A program made the position numbers and the translations under genes. A DNA stretch of 64,000 nucleotides. Source: Herbiconiux sp. (GTDB lineage Bacteria; Actinomycetota; Actinomycetes; Actinomycetales; Microbacteriaceae). Below are positions 41,967 to 50,442 of the stretch, in pieces. The stretch is from NCBI RefSeq assembly GCF_023264855.1, contig NZ_JAHFUW010000013.1, positions 1-64,000 of the forward strand, written 5' to 3'. The notes beneath the pieces were generated by a model that saw nothing but the letters and a program-made list of their open reading frames with translations, searched no databases and had not been told where the DNA came from. The first letter of the stretch is position 1; every line of letters begins with the position of its first letter.

Positions 41967-42875
41967 CTACAGCTTGGTGACTTGGTCGAAGCTGAGCTCG
42001 ACCGGGGTCTCGCGCTCGAACAGGGAGACGAGCACCGTGAGCTTGCCGCTCTCGGGCTTGATCTCGCTGATCGAACCGGGCAGGCCCGCGAACGAACCCT
42101 CCTTGATGGTGATGGTCTCGCCGATCTCGAAGTCGACCTCGGCCGGGATTGAGCGCTGAACGGCCTTGCCGCCCTTGCCGCCCGAGCTCTTGGCGGGAGC
42201 GACCTCGGCCACCTCGACCAGGCTCTTCAGCATGTTGAAGGCCTCTTCGAAACGCAGCGGGGTGGGGTTGTGCGAGTTGCCCACGAACCCGGTGACGCCC
42301 GGCGTGTGACGCACGACCGACCAGCTGTCTTCGTTGAGGAACATGCGCACCAGCACGTAGCCGGGGATGCGCACACGGGTGACCAGCTTGCGCTGGCCGT
42401 TCTTGATCTCGACGACGTCTTCCATCGGAACCTCGACCTGGAAGACGAAGTCCTCCATGCCCATCGAGGTCTTGCGGCTCTCGATGTTCTGCTTCACGCG
42501 CTTCTCGAAGCCGGCGTAGGAGTGGATGACGTACCACTTGCCCGGGAGGGTGCGGAGCTCGGCGCGGAAGGCGTCGTACGGATCGGCCTCGACCTCTTCG
42601 GCTTCCTCGGCGTCGCCTTCGGCCTCCACGGCGGTCTCGGCCTCGGCGACCTCGTCGGCCACGACATCGGCCGATTCGGCGGCGGCGACGGACTCGCCGT
42701 TCGCCTCCGGGTCTTCGAGAACGTCGAGCACGGCGGCGGCCTCGTCGAAGTCGTCGATGTTCAGTGCGTCGTCGACCACCGCATCCGCTTCGGGGTCGGC
42801 TGCCTCGTCGATCGCCTCGAGGAGGGCGTCGAGGTCAGCCGGGACACCGGCTTCTTCGGGCTTTGCGTCAGACAA
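41967..42875 (-). CDS. nusG: Transcription termination/antitermination protein NusG
   Basis: A 302-residue NusG. The first 125 residues are an acidic, Ala/Glu/Asp-rich extension common in actinobacteria; the NGN domain starts with [20 protein letters not shown] and the KOW domain has [18 protein letters not shown]. It binds RNA polymerase and links transcription to Rho and to the ribosome. The start is TTG at 42875 with AAGTGGAACG upstream; no better ATG or GTG is in frame nearby. It lies between secE and rplK. Confidence 0.95.
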   Translation of the reverse strand: MSDAKPEEAGVPADLDALLEAIDEAADPEADAVVDDALNIDDFDEAAAVLDVLEDPEANGESVAAAESADVVADEVAEAETAVEAEGDAEEAEEVEADPYDAFRAELRTLPGKWYVIHSYAGFEKRVKQNIESRKTSMGMEDFVFQVEVPMEDVVEIKNGQRKLVTRVRIPGYVLVRMFLNEDSWSVVRHTPGVTGFVGNSHNPTPLRFEEAFNMLKSLVEVAEVAPAKSSGGKGGKAVQRSIPAEVDFEIGETITIKEGSFAGLPGSISEIKPESGKLTVLVSLFERETPVELSFDQVTKL

Positions 42876-42961
42876 TGAATTCGTTCCACTTTCTCAGTTG
42901 ACCGTGTTGGGGTTCGTCGTGCGGGGGCGGCGGTGTGCCGCTACAGAGTCGGGGCAGAGGA

Positions 42962-43234
42962 TCAGGCGGGATCGCCGAAGACCACGATCGCGAGCCAGCC
43001 GAACAGTTGGTCCAGCCCCACGACGATCGCCATCATGATCACGACGAACACCAGCACCACGAGGGTGTAACTGATCAGTTCGCGCCGGGTCGGGGTGACG
43101 ACCTTCTTCAACTCCGTGAAGACCTGCCTGATGAACAGGGCGATACGGGCGAACGGGTTGCGCTTGGCCGCCCGGTCTTTCTTGGCGTTCTCGACGACGT
43201 CCTCGGAAGGTTCGTCGATTACTTTTCGTGCCAC
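42962..43234 (-). CDS. secE: Sec translocase subunit SecE
   Basis: A 90-residue single-span protein. The segment RIALFIRQVFTELKKVVTPT and TRRELISYTLVVLVFVVIMM is the conserved amphipathic and TM region that clamps SecY. The GTG at 43234 has GAAAGG nine bases upstream; the longer frame running into the tRNA gene is an artefact. It is between tRNA-Trp and nusG, the standard actinobacterial order. Confidence 0.95.
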   Translation of the reverse strand: MARKVIDEPSEDVVENAKKDRAAKRNPFARIALFIRQVFTELKKVVTPTRRELISYTLVVLVFVVIMMAIVVGLDQLFGWLAIVVFGDPA

Positions 43235-43261
43235 CGTGTCGTTACCTTTCACAAGCAGGAG

Positions 43262-43334
43262 CAGGGCGGACAGGACTTGAACCTGCAACCTGCGGTTTTG
43301 GAGACCGCTGCTCTACCAATTGAGCCACCGCCCT
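43262..43334 (-). tRNA. trpT: tRNA-Trp (CCA anticodon)
   Basis: The minus strand folds as a tRNA: acceptor AGGGCGG pairs with CCGCCCT, the D arm carries GGTAGAGC, the anticodon loop is CTCCAAA between GCGGT and ACCGC (anticodon CCA), and the T arm contains GGTTCAAGTCC. The discriminator base is G and CCA is not encoded. It lies directly upstream of secE. Confidence 0.96.
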
Positions 43335-43447
43335 AAGCATCGAAATCGCTTCGCTTCGCTACACTCGCCCTAAACGGGAGCCCGGCCGGAACCGGATCCC
43401 GAAAAATGGGCAGAGAAAAGCTTGGCAGATTTCTACTACCGACAGAC

Positions 43448-43476
43448 AGTGTAGGTCACATCCAGTGCGACCGCAA
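43448..43476 (-). promoter_or_regulatory. Candidate promoter of the tRNA-Trp-secE-nusG transcript
   Basis: On the minus strand TTGCGG and TACACT are 17 bases apart. The -10 lies about 115 bases before the tRNA 5' end, a plausible distance for a processed tRNA. Confidence 0.45.
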
Positions 43477-43498
43477 AGGCGAGCGAGACGGAGCACCC

Positions 43499-44533
43499 AT
43501 GCGAACAGGCGCCTTCAGGATCGGGTTCGTCGCCACGTTGGGCGGCCTCATCGCCATCGCCCTGGGCTTCGCGTTCACGCAGCTCTCGACCGTCGTCATC
43601 TGCATCATGGCCTCGCTGTTCCTGGCTCTGGGCCTGGATCCGCTGGTGCGCTGGCTGACCCGCCGCCACATCCCACGGGGCTGGTCGATCGTGATCGTCT
43701 TCGTCTTGGTGATCGCCTTCGCGGTGCTGGTGTTCTTCCTGGTCATCCCCGCGGTCGTCGACCAGACCACCGAGCTGATCACGAATCTCCCGGGCGAGGT
43801 CAAGGCGATCACGCAGGAGCAGTGGTTCACCCAGGTCTTCGGTGATTCGGTCGACACCAAGAAGCTCGTCGAAGACCTGGAGAACTTCCTGTCCGACCCG
43901 AACAATCTCGCCACCCTCGGCGGCGGCGTGCTGAAGATCGGCGTGGCCCTGATCAACGGGCTCTCCGGAGGCATCCTGGTCGTGGTGCTGACCCTGTTCT
44001 TCCTGGGTTCGCTGGAGGCCGTGAAGTCGAGCTTCTACATCCTCGTGCCGATGTCCAAGCGCCAGGGCGTCGTCTCGATCACCGACCAGATCGTGAACTC
44101 GATCGGCAAGTACGTCAGCGGTCAGGTCATCCTGGCCGGCACGAACGGCGTGTTCGGCTTCATCGCCATGATGATCGTCGGGGTCCCGTACGCGGGCGCC
44201 CTGGCGGTGGTGGCGTTCCTGCTGGCCCTGATCCCCCTGGTGGGCACCATCATCAGCGCGATCCTGGTGACCTTCATCGCCCTGACCGTCTCGCCCGTCA
44301 CCGCGGTCGCGATCGGCATCTACTTCCTCGTCTACATGCAGGTCGAGGCCTACGTGTTCAGCCCCCGCATCATGAACAAGGCCGTCGACGTGCCCGGCAT
44401 CCTGGTGGTGATCGGCGCCCTCGTGGGAGGCACCCTGCTGGGTGTGCTGGGGGCTCTGATCGCCGTTCCCGTGGTGGCGTCCCTGCTCATCATCATCAAG
44501 CAGGTGGTCGTTCCCCGGCAGGCGGAGTTGTAG
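43499..44533 (+). CDS. AI-2E (PerM/TqsA) family permease
   Basis: A 344-residue membrane protein with about seven or eight hydrophobic segments. [20 protein letters not shown], the long amphipathic part containing [14 protein letters not shown], and [20 protein letters not shown] with [20 protein letters not shown] are standard for the family. Despite the name, members include Na+/H+ antiporters, and AI-2 export should not be assumed. The ATG has GGAG six bases upstream. It sits between tRNA-Trp and aspC. Confidence 0.88.
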   Translation: MRTGAFRIGFVATLGGLIAIALGFAFTQLSTVVICIMASLFLALGLDPLVRWLTRRHIPRGWSIVIVFVLVIAFAVLVFFLVIPAVVDQTTELITNLPGEVKAITQEQWFTQVFGDSVDTKKLVEDLENFLSDPNNLATLGGGVLKIGVALINGLSGGILVVVLTLFFLGSLEAVKSSFYILVPMSKRQGVVSITDQIVNSIGKYVSGQVILAGTNGVFGFIAMMIVGVPYAGALAVVAFLLALIPLVGTIISAILVTFIALTVSPVTAVAIGIYFLVYMQVEAYVFSPRIMNKAVDVPGILVVIGALVGGTLLGVLGALIAVPVVASLLIIIKQVVVPRQAEL

Positions 44534-44579
44534 GCGCATTCCCGGATCGCACGGGGGTGGCCGGGTAGGCTTGATCTCC

Positions 44580-45785
44580 GTGACGGAACGACGCATCTCC
44601 CAACGAATCGCAGCCATCGCCGAGTCGGCGACGCTCAAGGTCGACGCCAAGGCGAAGGCCCTCCAGGCCGCCGGCCGGCCGGTGATCAGCTACGCCGCGG
44701 GCGAGCCCGACTTCTCCACCCCGGCGAACGTCGTGGAGGCGGCATCCCGAGCCGTGCTCGATCCCAAGAACTACCGGTACACGCCGGCGGCGGGGCTTCC
44801 GGATCTGCGCGAGGCGATCGCGGCCAAGACCCTGCGCGACAGCGGTCTCGAGGTCGCGCCGTCGCAGGTGATCGTCACCAACGGCGGCAAGCAGGCCGTC
44901 TACGAGGCCTTCGCGACCCTGCTCGACCCGGGCGACGAGGTGCTGCTGCCCGCCCCCTACTGGACGACGTACCCCGAGGCCATCGCCCTCGCCGGCGGCG
45001 TGCCCGTCGAGGTGTTCGCGGGCAGCGACCAGGACTACCTCGTGACCGTCGAGCAGCTCGAGGCCGCCCGCACCGAGCGCACCAAGGTTCTGCTGTTCGT
45101 CTCCCCCTCCAACCCTACGGGCGCGGTGTACTCCCCCGAGCAGACGAAGGCGATCGGCGAGTGGGCCGATTCGCACGGACTCTGGGTGATCAGCGACGAG
45201 ATCTACCAGAACCTGGTCTACGACGGCCTGCGCGCCGTGTCGATCGTCGAGGCCGTGCCGGCGCTTGCCGACCGCACGCTGCTGCTGAACGGCGTGGCCA
45301 AGACCTACGCGATGACCGGATGGCGGGTCGGCTGGATGGTCGGCCCCCTGGATGCGATCAAGGCCGCGTCGAACCTGCAGTCGCACATGACCTCGAACGT
45401 GTCGAACATCTCGCAGCGCGCCGCGATCGAGGCGCTGACCGGCCCGCAGGACACCGTCGAGGTGATGCGCTCCACCTACGACCGGCGTCGTAAGCAGATC
45501 GTCGAGGCGCTCAACACCATCGACGGCGTGCACACCCCGCTGCCCGAGGGCGCGTTCTACGTCTATCCCGACGTGACCGGCCTGCTCGGCCGCAGCTGGG
45601 GCGGCGTGACGCCGACCACCTCGCTCGAGCTGGCCGACCTCATCCTCGACCAGGTCGAGGTGGCGACGGTTCCCGGCGAGGCCTTCGGTCCGAGCGGATT
45701 CCTGCGGCTCTCGTACGCGCTCAGCGACGAGAACCTGCTCGAGGGCGTCACGCGCCTGCAGAAGCTGTTCTCCGCCGAGTCCTGA
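44580..45785 (+). CDS. aspC: Aspartate-type class I/II aminotransferase
   Basis: A 401-residue PLP enzyme. The start is GTG with [55 protein letters not shown] and the PLP-lysine segment [17 protein letters not shown] are signature regions of the Ib subgroup. It should transfer amino groups between aspartate and 2-oxoglutarate. An in-frame TTG at 44571 adds three residues and is less likely. It follows the AI-2E gene by 46 bases. Confidence 0.9.
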   Translation: MTERRISQRIAAIAESATLKVDAKAKALQAAGRPVISYAAGEPDFSTPANVVEAASRAVLDPKNYRYTPAAGLPDLREAIAAKTLRDSGLEVAPSQVIVTNGGKQAVYEAFATLLDPGDEVLLPAPYWTTYPEAIALAGGVPVEVFAGSDQDYLVTVEQLEAARTERTKVLLFVSPSNPTGAVYSPEQTKAIGEWADSHGLWVISDEIYQNLVYDGLRAVSIVEAVPALADRTLLLNGVAKTYAMTGWRVGWMVGPLDAIKAASNLQSHMTSNVSNISQRAAIEALTGPQDTVEVMRSTYDRRRKQIVEALNTIDGVHTPLPEGAFYVYPDVTGLLGRSWGGVTPTTSLELADLILDQVEVATVPGEAFGPSGFLRLSYALSDENLLEGVTRLQKLFSAES

Positions 45786-45818
45786 TCTGATCGTGTGCGC
45801 ACCGCGGTGTGCACAGAG

Positions 45819-45850
45819 GTGTGGCCGCCACCCCGGGGTGACGGCCACAC
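45819..45850. terminator. Strong bidirectional terminator hairpin
   Basis: GTGTGGCCG pairs with CGGCCACAC, and within it CACCCC pairs with GGGGTG, leaving one unpaired base on each side. It separates the convergent aspC and csbD-like genes. Confidence 0.82.
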
Positions 45851-45895
45851 GACGCTGATGCCCGGCGGATGACCGCGGGCGCTCAGTGCCCGGTG

Positions 45896-46069
45896 TCAGT
45901 GCTTGAAGGCGTCCTTGACGTTCTCGCCGGCGCTCTTGACGTCGGACTTCGCCTGGTCGGCCTTGCCCTCGGCCACGAGCTCGTCGTTGTCGGTGACCTT
46001 GCCGACGGCCTCCTTGGCCTTGCCGGCGAGGTCTTCGGCGGCGTTCTTGATCTTGTCTGCTGCGCTCAT
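45896..46069 (-). CDS. CsbD-like small stress protein (57 residues)
   Basis: The sequence MSAADKIKNAAEDLAGKAKE then AVGKVTDNDELVAEGKADQA has the repeated charged helix pattern of CsbD family proteins, which are general-stress proteins of unknown mechanism. GGAAGGAG lies seven bases before the ATG. It is last in the Asp23 gene series and probably follows the envelope-stress genes on their transcript. Confidence 0.82.
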   Translation of the reverse strand: MSAADKIKNAAEDLAGKAKEAVGKVTDNDELVAEGKADQAKSDVKSAGENVKDAFKH

Positions 46070-46136
46070 GATGAGCTCCTTCCGTAGCGGTTTCTTCGTG
46101 GGGATCGGCTACCGCGGATGCGGGAACCGGGTGGGG

Positions 46137-46256
46137 TCAGTGACGTTTCCGGGCGATCTTCTTCGCCGTGTCTTTGGTGGCCTGGGCCCGGGTGCCGAGC
46201 ACGTAGCCGGTGACACCGAACGCGATCGCGACGACCCAGACGAGTGGTTTGGACAT
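46137..46256 (-). CDS. Very small single-span membrane protein (39 residues)
   Basis: The start is MSKPLVWVVAIAFGVTGYVL, one TM helix, followed by a basic tail ending RKRH. AGAAGGA lies before the ATG. I know no named family; it is recognisable as a gene by start, ribosome binding site and position in the Asp23 series. It could be a small partner of the other membrane proteins. Confidence 0.65.
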   Translation of the reverse strand: MSKPLVWVVAIAFGVTGYVLGTRAQATKDTAKKIARKRH

Positions 46257-46291
46257 GATTCCTTCTTTCTGCCCCGGAGGGGTCGAGCCCG

Positions 46292-46897
46292 CTATTGCAG
46301 CCGGGTGGTGGAGGTGATGCGGGCCCGGAATCCGCCGCTGATCTGCACCAGCGCCGGCAGCTGCCGGCCGAGCAGCAGGTCGAGGGCGCGCACGGCGTCC
46401 TCCACGATGACGGCGGCATCCTTCGGAGACACGCCCCGGCGGCAGGTGACCGAGATCTTCAGCACCGGGGTGCGCTTCACGCGGTAGGTGCTGACGTGCG
46501 AGGCGACGAACTCGGGTCGGCCGCCGATCGCATCCTGCAGCACCTGCTCGGCGACGGCGGACTCGACCACCGTGGCGCCGTGCTCGCTCGTGCTCTCCCG
46601 CACCGCGATTCCGGTGTGGCCGCGGCCCTGACGCACGATGAACACGATCAGCAGGATGACCGCCAGCACGGCGAGCACGAGGAGTGCCGGCAAGATCCAG
46701 CTCACCCCGGTGTCACCGAGCGGCGTCTGCTGCAGCCATTCGGACACCTGGGCGGTGACCTGGCCGGTCGCATCCTTGCAGCCGTCGCGCACCACGGGGA
46801 TGAGCACGGCAGCTGCGGCGGCCGCGCCCACGACGAGCAGGAGCAGGCCGACGAGCAGGATCAGAAGCCGGTTCGCGGCTCGATTGGTGCTGTTCAT
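46292..46897 (-). CDS. amaP: AmaP-like Asp23-associated membrane protein
   Basis: A 201-residue protein with two TM helices (about 10-35 and 66-88) and a C-terminal soluble part with TYRVKRTPVLKISVTCRRGV and a DLLLGRQLPALV stretch, which is weakly Asp23-like. AmaP proteins anchor Asp23 to the membrane. The gene overlaps the preceding DUF6286 gene by four bases as ATGA. Function is inferred from architecture and context. Confidence 0.68.
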   Translation of the reverse strand: MNSTNRAANRLLILLVGLLLLVVGAAAAAAVLIPVVRDGCKDATGQVTAQVSEWLQQTPLGDTGVSWILPALLVLAVLAVILLIVFIVRQGRGHTGIAVRESTSEHGATVVESAVAEQVLQDAIGGRPEFVASHVSTYRVKRTPVLKISVTCRRGVSPKDAAVIVEDAVRALDLLLGRQLPALVQISGGFRARITSTTRLQ

Positions 46898-47472
46898 GCG
46901 CCGATCCTCCCGTTCTCCGAGATGCGCACCCGGGCCCGCACCGGCGGCGTGAGCCGGTACGACTCGAGCTGCCGGGCCACCTCGCCGGTCACCGCGTCAC
47001 GATCGACGGGGATGCCCGACGTGGGCGTGAGGTGCACCGCCGCGTGCCGGTGCGAGACCGAGACGGAGGCGTTGTCGGGATCGACGGAGCCGGCGACGGA
47101 GGAGTGCCGGGCCAGGGCCGAGGCGATCACCTCGTTGTCGACGACGACGACGGTGCGCTCGGACTGCAGCAGGTGCCGCGCCCGGCGCCCCGGGGCGATC
47201 GCCGCGATGATCAGGACGAGCCCGATCACTGCGGCGACGATGCCGGCGGCGGCCACGATACCTGCGGGAGCCTGCACGAGGTTCACCGCGGAGGTGAACG
47301 TGTCGACCGGGGCCACCAGCAGGGCCGGTGCTCCCAGCAGCGCGATCACGATCTCGGTACCGAGCCAGGCGATGACCACGATCAGCAGCACCGCCAGCAC
47401 GATCGCGAGCAGCGAGCGGGGCGAGTGCGTCTCGCGCCGCGCGATGCGACGGTAGATGCCGGGCGTGCTCAT
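46894..47472 (-). CDS. DUF6286-like membrane protein
   Basis: A 192-residue protein with two TM helices (about 20-45 and 66-92) and a C-terminal soluble domain of about 90 residues (RTVVVVDNEVIASALARHSS and VTGEVARQLESYRLTPPVRA). DUF6286 proteins accompany Asp23/Gls24 genes in actinobacteria. Four-base overlaps join it to both neighbours. Confidence 0.72.
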   Translation of the reverse strand: MSTPGIYRRIARRETHSPRSLLAIVLAVLLIVVIAWLGTEIVIALLGAPALLVAPVDTFTSAVNLVQAPAGIVAAAGIVAAVIGLVLIIAAIAPGRRARHLLQSERTVVVVDNEVIASALARHSSVAGSVDPDNASVSVSHRHAAVHLTPTSGIPVDRDAVTGEVARQLESYRLTPPVRARVRISENGRIGA

Positions 47473-47864
47473 CGCACCCTCTCCTCTTCTTGGATGTCGG
47501 CGGCCGAGAGCCGCACGACGACCCGGCCGATGGCCGAGCCCGTGATGTCTGAGACCCGGTCGCGGATCGTCTCCTGGGCACGGGCCGCCCGGTCCAGGAC
47601 CGTACCGCCTGCGCGGTCGATCACGCCGGGGCCGGAGTGCACCCGTGCCAGCGACACCACGCGGATCGGCGTGGTGACCGTCAGCACGAGCAGGCCCTTC
47701 TCGTCGGCGAGGTCGACACCGACACGCTTGGGTGCGACCCCGAGCGCGTCGGCCGTGACCGCCGCCACGACGCGGCTGAGCGCCTTGGACGTGATGCGGT
47801 TGCGACCTCGGTTCGACTGCGGAGGGGTTCCCGCCGCGACAAGGTTCGTCGCGGCGGCGCTCAT
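47469..47864 (-). CDS. Asp23/Gls24-like protein, second copy
   Basis: A 131-residue soluble protein. SKALSRVVAAVTADALGVAP and KRVGVDLADEKGLLVLTVTT match the Asp23 core fold, and DRVSDITGSAIGRVVVRLSA its end. It is distinct from the copy at 48055 and may be a partner in the complex. Overlaps of four bases on both sides imply coupled translation. Confidence 0.75.
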   Translation of the reverse strand: MSAAATNLVAAGTPPQSNRGRNRITSKALSRVVAAVTADALGVAPKRVGVDLADEKGLLVLTVTTPIRVVSLARVHSGPGVIDRAGGTVLDRAARAQETIRDRVSDITGSAIGRVVVRLSAADIQEEERVR

Positions 47865-48058
47865 GAGGAGGAGCGCTTTCCGCGGAAAGCGCCGACCAGG
47901 GCCGACACGTCGAGCTTGCCCTCGACGATCCGGCCGATCACCGCGCCGATCGCCATGGCGATCGCGACGAAGAAGAAGGCCCAGAAACCGACGACGACCC
48001 AGGTGAGGGCCAGGACCGCCCCCACCAGGATTCCGGTGCGGGTTGCGGAGGAGGTCAC
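47861..48058 (-). CDS. DUF2273-like small membrane protein
   Basis: A 65-residue protein with two close TM helices (about 8-32 and 29-46) and the end LVGAFRGKRSSS. It is the small membrane partner found in Asp23 operons (DUF2273). The start is GTG at 48058, overlapping the asp23 stop by four bases. Confidence 0.75.
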   Translation of the reverse strand: MTSSATRTGILVGAVLALTWVVVGFWAFFFVAIAMAIGAVIGRIVEGKLDVSALVGAFRGKRSSS

Positions 48059-48492
48059 TGGACTCGCGCCTCAGCAGCCTCGTCCTTGTCGTCGGAGGGC
48101 AGGTGCACGTCGTTGACGGTCACGTTCACCTCGGTGACCTCAAGACCCACGATGGTCTCCACGGCGCGGATGATGTTCGCACGCACACCATCGGCGACAT
48201 CCTGCAGCGGGGTGGGGTAGTCGGCAACGATCGTGACGTCGACCGCGACCTGGGTCTCGCCGACCTCCACGCTGATGCCCTGGGTCTGGTCGGTGCCGGC
48301 CACGGCCTCACGGATGGCACCGAACGCGCGGGCCGCTCCGCCACCGAGGGCGTAGACGCCGCGCGCCTCGCGGGCGGCGATACCGGCGACCTTCGCCACG
48401 ACGCCGTCGTTGATGACGGTCTTGCCGAGCGCGGTCTGAGTGGAGGTGGGGGTGTTCACGGCCGGGGTGGCGGGGGTGGTAGGCGTTGCCAT
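48055..48492 (-). CDS. asp23: Asp23/Gls24 family envelope stress protein
   Basis: A 145-residue protein. After a Thr/Pro-rich leader, LGKTVINDGVVAKVAGIAAR and REARGVYALGGGAARAFGAI, ISVEVGETQVAVDVTIVADY and LQDVADGVRANIIRAVETIV are the signature of the family. It forms membrane-associated patches and is induced by alkaline or envelope stress in other Gram-positives. GAAGGAG precedes the ATG. It is the first gene of a seven-gene operon running to the csbD-like gene. Confidence 0.92.
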   Translation of the reverse strand: MATPTTPATPAVNTPTSTQTALGKTVINDGVVAKVAGIAAREARGVYALGGGAARAFGAIREAVAGTDQTQGISVEVGETQVAVDVTIVADYPTPLQDVADGVRANIIRAVETIVGLEVTEVNVTVNDVHLPSDDKDEAAEARVQ

Positions 48493-48512
48493 GGTGTTCT
48501 CCTTCGGGTCGT

Positions 48513-48530
48513 CCCCGGAGCTGTCCGGGG
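48513..48530 (-). promoter_or_regulatory. Hairpin in the asp23 leader
   Basis: CCCCGGA and TCCGGGG pair around GCTG, 20 bases before the asp23 ATG. It may terminate the upstream lipoprotein transcript or influence asp23 translation. Confidence 0.5.
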
Positions 48531-48649
48531 TTCTACGTGGTTACGCAGATGAGACGGGACGAACGGGTGATTCGTCACACATCCCAGTTGAAAAGATTTC
48601 GCTGCCGACGCCGAACCGGATTGCCCGGGGTACAGATCTCAGTAGTCGG

Positions 48650-49414
48650 CTACCGGAACGGGGTGGGCAGGGTGCCGAGCACCGCGCCGTCGAGCATCAC
48701 CGTGACGTCGTCGTAGATCGAGACGCCGACCGGGAGGCTCGTGATGTAGTTCGCGATGCGGACTTCGCTGGAGCAGGCACCGGTGGTCTGCGATCGGGTC
48801 TCGCAGTCGACCGTCGTGGCGTCGATCAGCACCACGTCCCGGAGCGTGGGGCTGCAGCCTCCGCCGATGGTGGTCCACAGAACGGTCAGCGCGCTCTGGT
48901 CGGCCCAGCGCACCCCGGGCTGCGAGTCCTCGGCGCCGACCGGCCGCCAGGGCCAGGCGCCGGCCGGTGGTCCGCCCAGGGGCTGGGGGCCTTCGGATGC
49001 GGGCAGGAGCTCACCGACGACACGTCCGTCGAGCGAGACGAGCACGGGGACCGCGCGGTCGAAGCCGGCCGGAAGCACCGTGACGAAGGCCTTCAGCTTC
49101 CCCGCCAAGGGACAGTCCTGCTCCACCGTGCTGGTGACCACGTCGGCGCCGGACGGGCCCAACTCGACCGCCTCGAGCACCTCGGTGCAGTAGGCGTAGC
49201 CCCTGACCGACATCCGGAAGACGCCCGCCTCGGCATCGACCCACTCGACCGGCGGACGGGCCGGGTCGTACGTGGTCTCCTCCCAGCGGACGCCCGCATC
49301 CGCGGTGGGTCTCGGAGACGGATCGGCGGTCGCGGGAACGCACGCGGTGAGGAGGGCCGTCAGGGCGAGAGCGGCGGTCGCGACGAAAGGCGCCCGTCGG
49401 CGTGCACTTCTCAC
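48650..49414 (-). CDS. Lipoprotein of unknown function in a sigma-factor cluster
   Basis: A 254-residue lipoprotein: basic start, hydrophobic core and lipobox LTAC (lipidated Cys25), then a Pro/Thr linker. The remainder is rich in Trp/Asp and has four or more cysteines (YAYCTEV, EQDCPLAG, GGGCSPTL, VDCETRSQTTGACSS), which suggests disulfide bonds in the envelope. No family recognised. Its GTG start overlaps the preceding gene by four bases, so it is in the sigma-factor operon. Confidence 0.72.
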   Translation of the reverse strand: MRSARRRAPFVATAALALTALLTACVPATADPSPRPTADAGVRWEETTYDPARPPVEWVDAEAGVFRMSVRGYAYCTEVLEAVELGPSGADVVTSTVEQDCPLAGKLKAFVTVLPAGFDRAVPVLVSLDGRVVGELLPASEGPQPLGGPPAGAWPWRPVGAEDSQPGVRWADQSALTVLWTTIGGGCSPTLRDVVLIDATTVDCETRSQTTGACSSEVRIANYITSLPVGVSIYDDVTVMLDGAVLGTLPTPFR

Positions 49415-50442
49415 GACCCGACGCGCTCGAGCCGGGCGAGTTCGACGCCGGCCGCGTCGAACGCTACGAGGATTCCATCGGCGATCGCGATGGAGCGGAT
49501 GCTCGCCGGGTCGAACGCGAGCGATGGGCTGCAGAGACCGGAGTCGGATGGGAGAAGAGGCGCGAGGAACAGGGTGCCGTCGCCGGTCCAGGCGACACCC
49601 TTCCCCGCAGGGGGCTCCGGATGGTTTGCGGAGTGGCAGTCGTCGACCAGATAGTCGTCATCGCGGAAGGTGACGGTCGCTCGGTCGTCTCCGGAGCCAC
49701 CCTCAACGGCCCACGTGCCGAGCAGGTCCTCGTGCGATGCGGGCGACCACCCAGGGCCGAGCGGAGCAGGGTCATCGAGCCGGCTTCCGGGGGTCTCGTC
49801 CGAAGGAATCGACGAGGCAGTCCCCTCCGTGGGCGCCGAGAGCCGGCCGGCCACCGTGCCCGCTCCGTCGAGCAGCTCCCAGCCGCCCTCTACCGCTCGA
49901 TAGCCGCGCAGGGTCTCGCCCCAGCTCGTGTCGGGGTTCAGCGGCTGCAGGTCGTCGGTCAGAAAGCAGGCCTGGTCTCCCCCCGCGCCGCTCACGGCCA
50001 GGAGGCCGCCGGCCGCCGCGAACTGCCAGAAGATCTGGCCGCAGTCGCGTTGCACCGTGATCGTCTGTGCGTCGATCCGGACGGTCTCCGAGTCCGCTGA
50101 CGGGGCATCCGTCAGCGTCCAGGAGCCCAGCAGGCCGAGCGCCGACTCCGTAGCGGCGGAGGAGGAGGTTCCGGATGCCGCGGAATCCCCGGAGAGAGCC
50201 TCCCCCTGCGGTCCCATCGACGAGGCCGACTGCGACGGAACGGGCGCCGGTGCAGCTTCGGGGGCCACCGGCAGCGAGGTGGTCACGATGAGGACGGCGC
50301 CGGCGGCCAGTGCGGCCACGGCGAGCCCGGCGGCGGCGAAGCCGAGGCGGCCGCGGAGGGCGCGAGGGCGCGCCGGCGAGGGATCGGCGTGCTCGACGGC
50401 GAGCGCGCGGATGGCGTCTCGGCGGTCAGGATCGAGCGTCAT
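49411..50442 (-). CDS. Membrane protein, likely anti-sigma-like partner
   Basis: A 343-residue protein starting at the ATG with GGAGG six bases upstream. A cytoplasmic stretch of about 31 residues precedes one TM helix (LGFAAAGLAVAALAAGAVLI), a Ser/Ala-rich linker, and two similar outside domains containing LLGSWTLTDA and LLGTWAVEGG with cysteines. It overlaps the sigma-factor gene by 17 bases. Position and topology suggest an anti-sigma factor, but no zinc-binding HxxxCxxC motif is present. Confidence 0.62.
   Translation of the reverse strand: MTLDPDRRDAIRALAVEHADPSPARPRALRGRLGFAAAGLAVAALAAGAVLIVTTSLPVAPEAAPAPVPSQSASSMGPQGEALSGDSAASGTSSSAATESALGLLGSWTLTDAPSADSETVRIDAQTITVQRDCGQIFWQFAAAGGLLAVSGAGGDQACFLTDDLQPLNPDTSWGETLRGYRAVEGGWELLDGAGTVAGRLSAPTEGTASSIPSDETPGSRLDDPAPLGPGWSPASHEDLLGTWAVEGGSGDDRATVTFRDDDYLVDDCHSANHPEPPAGKGVAWTGDGTLFLAPLLPSDSGLCSPSLAFDPASIRSIAIADGILVAFDAAGVELARLERVGS

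Noticed and set aside
42962-43288. A longer SecE starting inside the tRNA gene
   Set aside because: The extra residues come from the tRNA-Trp sequence; the GTG at 43234 has a proper ribosome binding site.
43499-44533. A quorum-sensing AI-2 exporter
   Set aside because: The family name is misleading; many members are ion antiporters and no luxS or lsr gene is nearby.
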